Origin: Argentina anserina
Taxonomy: Eukaryota > Streptophyta > Magnoliopsida > Rosales > Rosaceae
Length of the DNA stretch: 64,000 nucleotides
Assembly (NCBI RefSeq): GCF_933775445.1
Contig: NW_026089419.1
Location: forward strand, 744,001-808,000
Direction of reading: 5' to 3'
The translations under genes were made by a program, and so were the position numbers. A model generated the notes under the pieces. That model ran no database searches. It saw only the letters and a list, made by a program, of their open reading frames with translations, and had not been told where the DNA came from. How positions within the stretch are numbered: position 1 is the first letter of the stretch; the number at the start of each line of letters is the position of its first letter. This document shows positions 25,065 through 39,900 of this stretch, one piece after another.

Positions 25065-28000
25065 AAAGATACTCAAACGAGAAATGAAAAGATACACAAT
25101 TGGAATACTAAAGATACGCAAACGATGTAAAGATACACAATTGGAATAGTAAAGATACGCAAACGATGTAAAGATACTCAGTTTAAAAGAAACACACTCC
25201 CACACTTGCAAAACTCTCAAATTCAATAGAAACTCGCATCAGAAGCGTTATAGAAAGATACTCAAACGAGAAATGAAAAGATACACAATTGGAATAGTAA
25301 AGATACGCAAACGATGTAAAGATACACAATTGGAATAGTAAAGATACTCAGTTTGAAAGAAACACACTCCCACACTTGCAAAACTCTCAAATTCAATAAA
25401 AACTCGCATCTGAAAACCTTACAGAAAGATACTCAAACGAGAAATGAAAAGATACACAATTGGAATAGTAAAGATACGCAAACGATGTAAAGATACACAA
25501 TTGGAATAGTAAAGATACGCAAACGATGTAAAGATACTCAGTTTGAAAGAAACACACTCCCACACTTGCAAAACTCTCAAATTCAATAGAAACTCGCATC
25601 AGAAGCCTTACAGAAAGATACTCAAACGAGAAATGAAAAGATACACAATTGGAATAGTAAAGATACGCAAACGATGTAAAGATACACAATTGGAATAGTA
25701 AACAAACGCAAACGATGTAAAGATACTCAGTTTGAAAGAAACACACTCCCACACTTGCAAAACTCTCAAATTCAATAGAAACTCGCATCAGAAAGCCTTA
25801 CAGAAAGATACTCAAACGAGAAATGAAAAGATACACAATTGGAATAGTAAAGATACGCAAACGATGTAAAGATACACAATTGGAATAGTAAAGATACGCA
25901 AACGATGTAAAGATACACAATTGGAATAGTAAAGATACGCAAACGATGTAAAGATACACAATTGGAATAGTAAAGATACTCAGTTTGAAAGAAACACACT
26001 CCCACACTTGCAAAACTCTCAAATTCAATAGAAACTCGCATCAGAAGACTTACAGAAAGATACTCAAACGAGAAATGAAAAGATACACAATTGGAATAGT
26101 AAAGATACGCAAACGATGTAAAGATACACAATTGCAATAGTAAAGATACGCAAACGATGTAAAGATACTCAGTTTGAAAGAAACACACTCCCACACTTGC
26201 AAAACTCTCAAATTCAATAGAAACTCGCATCTGAAAGCCTTACAGAAAGATACTCAAACGAGAAATGAAAAGATACACAATTGGAATAGTAAAGATACGC
26301 AAACGATGTAAAGATACACAATTGCAATAGTAAAGATACGCAAACGATGTAAAGATACTCAGTTTGAAAGAAACACACTCCCACACTTGCAAAACTCTCA
26401 AATTCAATAGAAACTCGCATCTGAAAGCCTTACAGAAAGATACTCAAACGAGAAATGAAAAGATACACAATTGGAATAGTAAAGATACGCAAACGATGTA
26501 AAGATACTCAGTTTGAAAGAAACACACTCCCACACTTGCAAAACTCTCAAATTCAATAGAAACTCGCATCAGAAGCCTTACAGAAAGATACTCAAACGAG
26601 AAATGAAAAGATACACAATTGGAATAGTAAAGATACGCAAACGATGTAAAGATACACAATTGGAATAGTAAAGATACGCAAACGATGTAAAGATACTCAG
26701 TTTAAAAGAAACACACTCCCACACTTGCAAAACTCTCAAATTCAATAGAAACTCGCATCAGAAAGCCTTACAGAAAGATACTCAAACGAGAAATGAAACG
26801 ATACACAATTGGAATACTAAAGATACGCAAACGATGTAAAGATACACAATTGGAATAGTAAAGATACGCAAACGATGTAAAGATACTCAGTTTGAAAGAA
26901 ACACACTCCCACACTTGCAAAACTCTCAAATTCAATAGAAACTCGCATCTGAAAGCCTTACAGAAAGATACTCAAACGAGAAATGAAAAGATACACAATT
27001 GGAATACTAAAGATACGCAAACGATGTAAAGATACACAATTGGAATAGTAAAGATACGCAAACGATGTAAAGATACACAATTGGAATAGTAAAGATACGC
27101 AAACGATGTAAAGATACTCAGTTTGAATGAAACACACTCCCACACTTGCAAAACTCTCAAATTCAATAGAAACTCGCATCCGGAAGCCTTACAGAAAGAT
27201 ACTCAAACGAGAAATGAAAAGATACACAATTGGAATAGTAAAGATACGCAAACGATGTAAAGATACACAATTGGAATAGTAAAGATACGCAAACGATGTA
27301 AAGATACTCAGTTTGGAAGAAACACACTCCCATACTTGCAAAACTCTCAAATACAATAGAAACTCGCATCAGAAGCCTTACACAAAGATACTCAAACGAG
27401 AAATGAAAAGATACACAATTGGAATAGTAAAGATACGCAAACGATGTAAAGATACACAATTGGAATAGTAAAGATACGCAAACGATGTAAAGATACACAA
27501 TTGGAATAGTAAAGATACGCAAACGATGTAAAATTACTCAGTTTGAAAGAAACACACTCCCACACTTGCAAAACTCTCCAATTCATTAGAAACTCGCATC
27601 AGAAGCCTTAAAGAAAGATACTCAAACGAGAAATGAAAAGATACACAATTGGAATAGTAAAGATACGCAAACGATGTAAAGATACTCAGTTTGGAAGAAA
27701 CACACTCCCACACTTGCAAAACTCTCAAATACAATAGAAACTCGCATCCGAAAGCCTTACAGAAAGATACTCAAACGAGAAATGAAAAGATACACAATTG
27801 GAATAGTAAAGATACGCAAACGATGTAAAGATACTCAGTTTGAAAGAAACACACTCCCACACTTGCAAAACTCTCAAATACAATAGAAACTCGCATCAGA
27901 AGCCTTACAGAAAGATACTCAAATGAGAAATAAAAAGATACACAATTGGAATAGAAAAGATACGCAAACGATGTAAAGATACTCAGTTTGAATGAAACAC

Positions 28001-30701
28001 ACTCCCACACTTGCAAAACTCTCAAATACAATAGAAACTCGCATCCGGAAGCCTTACAGAAAGATACTCAAACGAGAAATGAAAAGATACACAATTGGAA
28101 TAGTAAAGATACGCAAACGATGTAAAGATACACAATTGGAATAGTAAAGATACGCAAACGATGTAAAGATACTCAGTTTGGAAGAAACACACTCCCACAC
28201 TTGCAAAACTCTCAAATTCAATAGAAACTCGCATCAGAAGCCTTACAGAAAGATACTCAAACGAGAAATGAAAAGATACACAATTGGAATACTAAAGATA
28301 CGCAAACGATGTAAAGATACACAATTGGAATAGTAAAGATACGCAAACGATGTAAAGATACTCAGTTTGAAAGAAACACACTCCCACACTTGCAAAACTC
28401 TCAAATTCAATAGAAACTCGCATCTGAAAGCCTTACAGAAAGATACTCAAACGAGAAATGAAACGATACACAATTGGAATACTAAAGATACGCAAACGAT
28501 GTAAAGATACACAATTGGAATAGTAAAGATACGCAAACGATGTAAAGATACACAATTGGAATAGTAAAGATACGCAAACGATGTAAAGATACTCAGTTTA
28601 AAAGAAACACACTCCCACACTTGCAAAACTCTCAAATTCAATAGAAACTCGCATCAGAAAGCCTTACAGAAAGATACTCAAACGAGAAATGAAACGATAC
28701 ACAATTGGAATACTAAAGATACGCAAACGATGTAAAGATACACAATTGGAATAGTAAAGATACGCAAACGATGTAAAGATACTCAGTTTGAAAGAAACAC
28801 ACTCCCACACTTGCAAAACTCTCAAATTCAATAGAAACTCGCATCTGAAAGCCTTACAGAAAGATACTCAAACGAGAAATGAAAAGATACACAATTGGAA
28901 TACTAAAGATACGCAAACGATGTAAAGATACACAATTGGAATAGTAAAGATACGCAAACGATGTAAAGATACACAATTGGAATAGTAAAGATACGCAAAC
29001 GATGTAAAGATACTCAGTTTGAAAGAAACACACTCCCACACTTGCAAAATTCTCAAATTCAATAGAAACTCGCATCTGAAAGCCTTACAGAAAGATACTC
29101 AAACGAGAAATGAAAAGATACACAATTGGAATACTAAAGATACGCAAACGATGTAAAGATACACAATTGGAATAGTAAAGATACGCAAACGATGTAAAGA
29201 TACTCAGTTTGAAAGAAACACACTCCCACACTTGCAAAACTCTCAAATTCAATAGAAACTCGCATCAGAAGCGTTATAGAAAGATACTCAAACGAGAAAT
29301 GAAAAGATACACAATTGGAATAGTAAAGATACGCAAACGATGTAAAGATACACAATTGGAATAGTAAAGATACTCAGTTTGAAAGAAACACACTCCCACA
29401 CTTGCAAAACTCTCAAATTCAATAAAAACTCGCATCTGAAAGCCTTACAGAAAGATACTCAAACGAGAAATGAAAAGATACACAATTGGAATAGTAAAGA
29501 TACGCAAACGATGTAAAGATACACAATTGGAATAGTAAAGATACGCAAACGATGTAAAGATACTCAGTTTGAAAGAAACACACTCCCACACTTGCAAAAC
29601 TCTCAAATTCAATAGAAACTCGCATCAGAAGCCTTACAGAAAGATACTCAAACGAGAAATGAAAAGATACACAATTGGAATAGTAAAGATACGCAAACGA
29701 TGTAAAGATACACAATTGGAATAGTAAACAAACGCAAACGATGTAAAGATACTCAGTTTGAAAGAAACACACTCCCACACTTGCAAAACTCTCAAATTCA
29801 ATAGAAACTCGCATCTGAAAGCCTTACAGAAAGATACTCAAACGAGAAATGAAAAGATACACAATTGGAATAGTAAAGATACGCAAACGATGTAAAGATA
29901 CACAATTGGAATAGTAAAGATACGCAAACGATGTAAAGATACACAATTGGAATAGTAAAGATACGCAAACGATGTAAAGATACACAATTGGAATAGTAAA
30001 GATACTCAGTTTGAAAGAAACACACTCCCACACTTGCAAAACTCTCAAATTCAATAGAAACTCGCATCAGAAGACTTACAGAAAGATACTCAAACGAGAA
30101 ATGAAAAGATACACAATTGGAATAGTAAAGATACGCAAACGATGTAAAGATACACAATTGCAATAGTAAAGATACGCAAACGATGTAAAGATACTCAGTT
30201 TGAAAGAAACACACTCCCACACTTGCAAAACTCTCAAATTCAATAGAAACTCGCATCTGAAAGCCTTACAGAAAGATACTCAAACGAGAAATGAAAAGAT
30301 ACACAATTGGAATAGTAAAGATACGCAAACGATGTAAAGATACACAATTGCAATAGTAAAGATACGCAAACGATGTAAAGATACTCAGTTTGAAAGAAAC
30401 ACACTCCCACACTTGCAAAACTCTCAAATTCAATAGAAACTCGCATCTGAAAGCCTTACAGAAAGATACTCAAACGAGAAATGAAAAGATACACAATTGG
30501 AATAGTAAAGATACGCAAACGATGTAAAGATACTCAGTTTGAAAGAAACACACTCCCACACTTGCAAAACTCTCAAATTCAATAGAAACTCGCATCAGAA
30601 GCCTTACAGAAAGATACTCAAACGAGAAATGAAAAGATACACAATTGGAATAGTAAAGATACGCAAACGATGTAAAGATACACAATTGGAATAGTAAACA
30701 A
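22650..30701 (+). repeat. 4026-bp tandem segmental duplication
   Basis: About 22650-26675 is repeated at about 26676-30701. Landmarks at the constant offset of 4026 include the CATCCGGAAG monomers (23154 and 27180), GATGTAAAATTACTCAG (about 23505 and 27531) and the CAATTGCAATAG pairs (about 26130/26320 and 30156/30346). Copy 1 contains most of the second 1896-bp unit, so this duplication came after that one. The two copies differ at few positions. Borders are accurate to some tens of bases because flanking monomers are also related. Confidence 0.88.
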
Positions 30702-32250
30702 ACGCAAACGATGTAAAGATACTCAGTTTGAAAGAAACACACTCCCACACTTGCAAAACTCTCAAATTCAATAGAAACTCGCATCTGAAAGCCTTACAGA
30801 AAGATACTCAAACGAGAAATGAAAAGATACACAATTGGAATAGTAAAGATACGCAAACGATGTAAAGATACACAATTGGAATAGTAAAGATACGCAAACG
30901 ATGTAAAGATACACAATTGGAATAGTAAAGATACGCAAACGATGTAAAGATACACAATTGGAATAGTAAAGATACTCAGTTTGAAAGAAACACACTCCCA
31001 CACTTGCAAAACTCTCAAATTCAATAGAAACTCGCATCAGAAGACTTACAGAAAGATACTCAAACGAGAAATGAAAAGATACACAATTGGAATAGTAAAG
31101 ATACGCAAACGATGTAAAGATACACAATTGCAATAGTAAAGATACGCAAACGATGTAAAGATACTCAGTTTGAAAGAAACACACTCCCACACTTGCAAAA
31201 CTCTCAAATTCAATAGAAACTCGCATCTGAAAGCCTTACAGAAAGATACTCAAACGAGAAATGAAAAGATACACAATTGGAATAGTAAAGATACGCAAAC
31301 GATGTAAAGATACACAATTGCAATAGTAAAGATACGCAAACGATGTAAAGATACTCAGTTTGAAAGAAACACACTCCCACACTTGCAAAACTCTCAAATT
31401 CAATAGAAACTCGCATCTGAAAGCCTTACAGAAAGATACTCAAACGAGAAATGAAAAGATACACAATTGGAATAGTAAAGATACGCAAACGATGTAAAGA
31501 TACTCAGTTTGAAAGAAACACACTCCCACACTTGCAAAACTCTCAAATTCAATAGAAACTCGCATCAGAAGCCTTACAGAAAGATACTCAAACGAGAAAT
31601 GAAAAGATACACAATTGGAATAGTAAAGATACGCAAACGATGTAAAGATACACAATTGGAATAGTAAACAAACGCAAACAATGTAAAGATACTCAGTTTG
31701 AAAGAAACACACTCCCACACTTGCAAAACTCTCAAATTCAATAGAAACTCGCATCTGAAAGCCTTACAGAAAGATACTCAAACGAGAAATGAAAAGATAC
31801 ACAATTGGAATAGTAAAGATACGCAAACGATGTAAAGATACACAATTGGAATAGTAAAGATACGCAAACGATGTAAAGATACACAATTGGAATAGTAAAG
31901 ATACGCAAACGATGTAAAGATACACAATTGGAATAGTAAAGATACTCAGTTTGAAAGAAACACACTCCCACACTTGCAAAACTCTCAAATTCAATAGAAA
32001 CTCGCATCAGAAGACTTACAGAAAGATACTCAAACGAGAAATGAAAAGATACACAATTGGAATAGTAAAGATACGCAAACGATGTAAAGATACACAATTG
32101 CAATAGTAAAGATACGCAAACGATGTAAAGATACTCAGTTTGAAAGAAACACACTCCCACACTTGCAAAACTCTCAAATTCAATAGAAACTCGCATCTGA
32201 AAGCCTTACAGAAAGATACTCAAACGAGAAATGAAAAGATACACAATTGG
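29830..32250 (+). repeat. 970-bp higher-order repeat (5-mer), about 2.5 copies
   Basis: Copies start at 29830, 30800 and 31770, 970 bp apart; the third is partial, to about 32250. The monomer classes are 190, 252, 190, 190 and 148, summing to 970. The 252-bp monomer has four 22-mers but three 19-mers; the two following monomers carry CAATTGCAATAG; another marker is AACAAACGCAAACG. Copies are nearly identical; one visible change is ACGCAAACAATG near 31673. Parts of the unit occur at 25803, about 37080, 40940 and 43260. Confidence 0.93.
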
Positions 32251-32400
32251 AATACTAAAGATACGCAAACGATGTAAAGATACACAATTGGAATAGTAAA
32301 GATACGCAAACGATGTAAAGATACTCAGTTTGAAAGAAACACACTCCCACACTTGCAAAACTTTCAAATACAATAGAAACTCGCATCAGAAGCCTCACAG

Positions 32401-33075
32401 AAAGATACTCAAACGAGAAATGAAAAGATACACAATTGGAATAGTAAAGATACGCAAACGATGTAAAGATACACAATCGGAATAGTAAAGATACGCAAAC
32501 GATGTAAAGATACTCAGTTTGAAAGAAACACACTCCCACACTTGCAAAACTCTCAAATTCAATAGAAACTCGCATCTGAAGCGTTACAGAAAGATACTCA
32601 AACGAGAAATGAAAAGATACACAATTGGAATAGTAAAGATACGCAAACGATGTAAAGATACTCAGTTTGAAAGAAACACACTCCCACACTTGCAAAACTC
32701 TCAAATACAATAGAAACTCGCATCAGAAGCCTCACAGAAAGATACTCAAACGAGAAATGAAAAGATACACAATTGGAATAGTAAAGATACGCAAACGATG
32801 TAAAGATACACAATCGGAATAGTAAAGATACGCAAACGATGTAAAGATACTCAGTTTGAAAGAAACACACTCCCACACTTGCAAAACTCTCAAATTCAAT
32901 AGAAACTCGCATCTGAAGCGTTACAGAAAGATACTCAAACGAGAAATGAAAAGATACACAATTGGAATAGTAAAGATACGCAAACGATGTAAAGATACTC
33001 AGTTTGAAAGAAACACACTCCCACACTTGCAAAACTCTCAAATTCAATAGAAACTCGCATCTGAAAGCCTTACAG
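32401..33075 (+). repeat. 337-bp dimeric repeat, two copies
   Basis: Two copies start at 32401 and 32738, each a 189-bp plus a 148-bp monomer. Markers are GCCTCACAG before the head, CACAATCGG in the second module and CATCTGAAGCG with GTTACAG. Related monomers occur at 15601 and near 36556, so this dimer has been copied to distant places in the array. Confidence 0.88.
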
Positions 33076-36000
33076 AAAGATACTCAAACGAGAAATGAAA
33101 AGATACACAATTGGAATAGTAAAGATACGCAAACGATGTAAAGATACACAATTGGAATAGTAAACATACGCAGACGATGTAAAGATACTCAGTTTAAAAG
33201 AAACACACTCCCACACTTGCAAAACTCTCAAATTCAATAGAAACTCGCATCAGAAGACTTACAGAAAGATACTCAAACGAGAAATGAAAAGATACACAAT
33301 TGGAATAGTAAAGATACGCAAACGATGTAAAGATACACAATTGCAATAGTAAAGATACGCAAACGATGTAAAGATACTCAGTTTGAAAGAAACACACTCC
33401 CACACTTGCAAAACTCTCAAATTCAATAGAAACTCGCATCTGAAAGCCTTACAGAAAGATACTCAAACGAGAAATGAAAAGATACACAATTGGAATAGTA
33501 AAGATACGCAAACGATGTAAAGATACACAATTGGAATAGTAAAGATACGCAAACGATGTAAAGATACTCAGTTTGAAAGAAACACACTCCCACACTTGCA
33601 AAACTATCAAATTCAATAGAAACTCGCATCAGAAGCCTTACAGAAATATACTCAAACGAGAAATGAAAAGATACACAATTGGAATAGTAAAGATACGCAA
33701 ACGATGTAAAGATACACAATTGGAATAGTAAACATACGCAGACGATGTAAAGATACTCAGTTTAAAAGAAACACACTCCCACACTTGGAAAACTCTCAAA
33801 TTCAATAGAAACTCGCATCAGAAAGCCTTACAGAAAGATACTCAAACGAGAAATGAAACGATACACAATTGGAATACTAAAGATACGCAAACGATGTAAA
33901 GATACACAATTGGAATAGTAAAGATACGCAAACGATGTAAAGATACTCAGTTTGAAAGAAACACACTCCCACACTTGCAAAACTCTCAAATTCAATAGAA
34001 ACTCGCATCTGAAAGCCTTACAGAAAGATACTCAAACGAGAAATGAAAAGATACACAATTGGAATACTAAAGATACGCAAACGATGTAAAGATACACAAT
34101 TGGAATAGTAAAGATACGCAAACGATGTAAAGATACTCAGTTTGAAAGAAACACACTCCCACACTTGCAAAACTCTCAAATACAATAGAAACTCGCATCA
34201 GAAGCCTTACAGAAAGATACTCAAACGAGAAATGAAAAGATACACAATTGGAATAGTAAAGATACGCAAACGATGTAAAGATACACAATTGGAATAGTAA
34301 AGATACTCAGTTTGAAAGAAACACAATCCCACACTTGCAAAACTCTCAAATTCAATAGAAACTCGCATCTGAAAGCCGTACAGAAAGATACTCAAACGAG
34401 AAATGAAAAGATACACAATTGGAATAGTAAAGATACGCAAACGATGTAAAGATACACAATTGGAATAGTAAAGATACGCAAACGATGTAAAGATACTCAG
34501 TTTGAAAGAAACACACTCCCACACTTGCAAAACTCTCAAATTCAATAGAAACTCGCATCTGAAAGCCTTACAGAAAGATACTCAAACGAGAAATGAAAAG
34601 ATACACAATTGGAATAGTAAAGATACGCAAACGATGTAAAGATACACAATTGGAATAGTAAAGATACGCAAACGATGTAAAGATACTCAGTTTGAAAGAA
34701 ACACACTCCCACACTTGCAAAACTATCAAATTCAATAGAAACTCGCATCAGAAGCCTTACAGAAAGATACTCAAACGAGAAATGAAAAGATACACAATTG
34801 GAATAGTAAAGATACGGAAACGATCTAAAGATACACAATTGGAATAGTAAACATACGCAGACGATGTAAAGATACTCAGTTTAAAAGAAACACACTCCCA
34901 CACTTGCAAAACTCTCAAATTCAATAGAAACTCGCATCAGAAAGCCTTACAGAAAGATACTCAAACGAGAAATGAAACGATACACAATTGGAATACTAAA
35001 GTTACGCAAACGATGTAAAGATACACAATTGGAATAGTAAAGATACGCAAACGATGTAAAGATACTCAGTTTGAAAGAAACACACTCCCACACTTGCAAA
35101 ACTCTCAAATTCAATAGAAACTCGCATCAGAAGCCTTACAGAAAGATACTCAAACGAGAAATGAAAAGATACACAATTGGAATAGTAAAGATACGCAAAC
35201 GATGTAAAGATACACAATTGGAATAGTAAAGATACGCAAACGATGTAAAGATACTCAGTTTGAAAGAAACACACTCCCACACTTGCAAAACTCTCAAATT
35301 AAATAGAAACTCGCATCAGAAGCCTTACAGAAAGATACTCAAATGAGAAATGAAAAGATACACAATTGGAATAGTAAAGATACGCAAACGATGTAAAGAT
35401 ACACAATTGGAATAGTAAAGATACGCAAACGATGTAAAGATACTCAGTTTGAATGAAACACACTCCAACACTTGCAAAACTCTCAAATTCAATAGAAACT
35501 CGCATCCGAAAGCCTTACAGAAAGATACTCAAACGAGAAATGAAAAGATACACAATTGGAATAGTAAATATACGCAAACGATGTAAAGATACACAATCGG
35601 AATAGTAAAGATACTCAGTTTGAAAGAAACACACTCCCACACTTGCAAAACTCTCAAATACAATTGAAACTCGCATCAGAAGCCTTACAGAAAGATACTC
35701 AAATGAGAAATGAAAAGATACACAATTGGAATAGTAAAGATACGCAAACGATGTAAAGATACTCAGTTTGAAAGAAACACACTCCCACACTTGCAAAACT
35801 CTCAAATTAAATAGAAACTCGCATCAGAAGCCTTACAGAAAGATACTCAAATGAGAAATAAAAAGATACACAATTGGAATAGTAAAGATACGCAAACGAT
35901 GTAAAGATACACAATTGGAATAGTAAAGATACGCAAACGATGTAAAGATACTCAGTTTGAAAGAAACACACTCCCACACTTGCAAAACTCTCAAATACAA

Positions 36001-36950
36001 TAGAAACTCGCATCAGAAGCCTTACAGAAAGATACTCAAATGAGAAATAAAAAGATACACAATTGGAATAGAAAAGATACGCAAACGATGTAAAGATACT
36101 CAGTTTGAATGAAACACACTCCCACACTTGCAAAACTCTCAAATACAATAGAAACTCGCATCCGGAAGCCTTACAGAAAGATACTCAAACGAGAAATGAA
36201 AAGATACACAATTGGAATAGTAAAGATACGCAAACGATGTAAAGATACACAATTGGAATAGTAAAGATACGCAAACGATGTAAAGATACTCAGTTTGGAA
36301 GAAACACACTCCCATACTTGCAAAACTCTCAAATTCAATAGAAACTCGCATCAGAAGTCTTACAGAAAGATACTCAAACGAGAAATGAAAAGATACACAA
36401 TTGGAATACTAAAGATACGCAAACGATGTAAAGATACACAATTGGAATAGTAAAGATACGCAAACGATGTAAAGATACTCAGTTTGAAAGAAACACACTC
36501 CCACACTTGCAAAACTTTCAAATACAATAGAAACTCGCATCAGAAGCCTCACAGAAAGATACTCAAACGAGAAATGAAAAGATACACAATTGGAATAGTA
36601 AAGATACGCAAACGATGTAAAGATACACAATCGGAATAGTAAAGATACGCAAACGATGTAAAGATACTCAGTTTGAAAGAAACACACTCCCACACTTGCA
36701 AAACTCTCAAATTCAATAGAAACTCGCATCTGAAGCGTTACAGAAAGATACTCAAACGAGAAATGAAAAGATACACAATTGGAATAGTAAAGATACGCAA
36801 ACGATGTAAAGATACTCAGTTTGAAAGAAACACACTCCCACACTTGCAAAACTCTCAAATTTAATAGAAACTCGCATCAGAAGCCTTACAGAAAGATACT
36901 CAAACGAGAAATGAAAAGATACACAATTGGAATAGTAAAGATACGCAAAC
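33076..36950 (+). repeat. Array section: mosaic of 929-type and AAATGAG-type monomers
   Basis: The left part (about 33430-34370, then again from about 34560) follows the 929-bp type, with AACTATC, ACGCAGACG/CAGTTTAAAAG, GAAACGATAC and GGAATACTAAAG. From about 35290 it switches to monomers with AAATGAGAAATG or AAATGAGAAATAAAAA and AAATTAAATAG, then to CATCCGGAAG and CCCATACTTGC monomers (36160-36350) and the CACAATCGG/CATCTGAAGCG dimer (36556 onward). It reads as a junction zone of pieces found elsewhere in the array. Confidence 0.75.
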
Positions 36951-39900
36951 GATGTAAAGATACACAATTGGAATAGTAAACAAACGCAAACGATGTAAAG
37001 ATACTCAGTTTGAAAGAAACACACTCCCACACTTGCAAAACTCTCAAATTCAATAGAAACTCGCATCTGAAAGCCTTACAGAAAGATACTCAAACGAGAA
37101 ATGAAAAGATACACAATTGGAATAGTAAAGATACGCAAACGATGTAAAGATACACAATTGGAATAGTAAAGATACGCAAACGATGTAAAGATACACAATT
37201 GGAATAGTAAAGATACGCAAACGATGTAAAGATACACAATTGGAATAGTAAAGATACTCAGTTTGAAAGAAACACACTCCCACACTTGCAAAACTCTCAA
37301 ATTCAATAGAAACTCGCATCAGAAGACTTACAGAAAGATACTCAAACGAGAAATGAAAAGATACACAATTGGAATAGTAAAGATACGCAAACGATGTAAA
37401 GATACACAATTGCAATAGTAAAGATACGCAAACGATGTAAAGATACTCAGTTTGAAAGAAACACACTCCCACACTTGCAAAACTCTCAAATTCAATAGAA
37501 ACTCGCATCTGAAAGCCTTACAGAAAGATACTCAAACGAGAAATGAAAAGATACACAATTGGAATAGTAAAGATACGCAAACGATGTAAAGATACACAAT
37601 TGGAATAGTAAAGATACGCAAACGATGTAAAGATACTCAGTTTGAAAGAAACACACTCCCACACTTGCAAAACTATCAAATTCAATAGAAACTCGCATCA
37701 GAAGCCTTACAGAAAGATACTCAAACGAGAAATGAAAAGATACACAATTGGAATAGTAAAGATACGCAAACGATGTAAAGACACAGAATTGGAATAGTAA
37801 ACATACGCAGACGATGTAAAGATACTCAGTTTAAAAGAAACACACTCCTACACTTGCAAAACTCTCAAATTCAATAGAAACTCGCATCAGAAAGCCTTAC
37901 AGAAAGATACTCAAACGAGAAATGAAACGATACACAATAGGAATACTAAAGATACGCAAACGATGTAAAGATACACAATTGGAATAGTAAAGATACGCAA
38001 ACGATGTAAAGATACTCAGTTTGAAAGAAACACACTCCCACACTTGCAAAACTCTCAAATTCAATAGAAACTCGCATCTGAAAGCCTTACAGAAAGATAC
38101 TCAAACGAGAAATGAAAAGATACACAATTGGAATACTAAAGATACGCAAACGATGTAAAGATACACAATTGGAATAGTAAAGATACGCAAACGATGTAAA
38201 GATACTCAGTTTGAAAGAAACACACTCCCACACTTGCAAAACTCTCAAATACAATAGAAACTCGCATCAGAAGCCTTACAGAAAGATACTCAAACGAGAA
38301 ATGAAAAGATACACAATTGGAATAGTAAAGATACGCAAACGATGTAAAGATACACAATTGGAATAGTAAAGATACTCAGTTTGAAAGAAACACACTCCCA
38401 CACTTGCAAAACTCTCAAATTCAATAGAAACTCGCATCTGAAAGCCTTACAGAAAGATACTCAAACGAGAAATGAAAAGATACACAATTGGAATAGTAAA
38501 GATACGCAAACGATGTAAAGATACACAATTGGAATAGTAAAGATACGCAAACGATGTAAAGATACTCAGTTTGAAAGAAACACACTCCCACACTTGCAAA
38601 ACTATCAAATTCAATAGAAACTCGCATCAGAAGCCTTACAGAAAGATACTCAAACGAGAAATGAAAAGATACACAATTGGAATAGTAAAGATACGCAAAC
38701 GATGTAAAGATACACAATTGGAATAGTAAACATACGCAGACGATGTAAAGATACTCAGTTTAAAAGAAACACACTCCCACACTTGCAAAACTCTCAAATT
38801 CAATAGAAACTCGCATCAGAAAGCCTTACAGAAAGATACTCAAACGAGAAATGAAACGATACACAATTGGAATACTAAAGATACGCAAACGATGTAAAGA
38901 TACACAATTGGAATAGTAAACATACGCAGACGATGTAAAGATACTCAGTTTAAAAGAAACATACTCCCACACTTGCAAAACTCTCAAATTCAATAGAAAC
39001 TCGCATCAGAAAGCCTTACAGAAAGATACTCAAACGAGAAATGAAAAGATACACAATTGGAATACTAAAGATACGCAAACGATGTAAAGATACACAATTG
39101 GAATAGTAAAGATACGCAAACGATGTAAAGATACACAATTGGAATAGTAAAGATACGCAAACGATGTAAAGATACTCAGTTTGAAAGAAACACACTCCCA
39201 CACTTGCAAAATTCTCAAATTCAATAGAAACTCGCATCTGAAAGCCTTACAGAAAGATACTCAAACGAGAAATGAAAAGATACACAATTGGAATACTAAA
39301 GATACGCAAACGATGTAAAGATACACAATTGGAATAGTAAAGATACGCAAACGATGTAAAGATACTCAGTTTAAAAGAAACACACTCCCACACTTGCAAA
39401 ACTCTCAAATTCAATAGAAACTCGCATCAGAAGCGTTATAGAAAGATACTCAAACGAGAAATGAAAAGATACACAATTGGAATAGTAAAGATACGCAAAC
39501 GATGTAAAGATACACAATTGGAATAGTAAACATACGCAGACGATGTAAAGATACTCAGTTTAAATAAAACACACTCCCACACTTGCAAAACTCTCAAATT
39601 CAATAGAAAGTCGCATCAGAAAGCCTTACAGAAAGATACTCAAACGAGAAATGAAACGATACACAATTGGAATACTAAAGATACGCAAACGATGTAAAGA
39701 TACACAATTCGAATAGTAAAGATACGCAAACGATGTAAAGATACTCAGTTTGAAAGAAACACACTCCCACACTTGCAAAACTCTCAAATACAATAGAAAC
39801 TCGCATCAGAAGCCTTACAGAAAGATACTCAAACGAGAAATGAAAAGATACACAATTGGAATAGTAAAGATACGCAAACGATGTAAAGATACACAATTGG

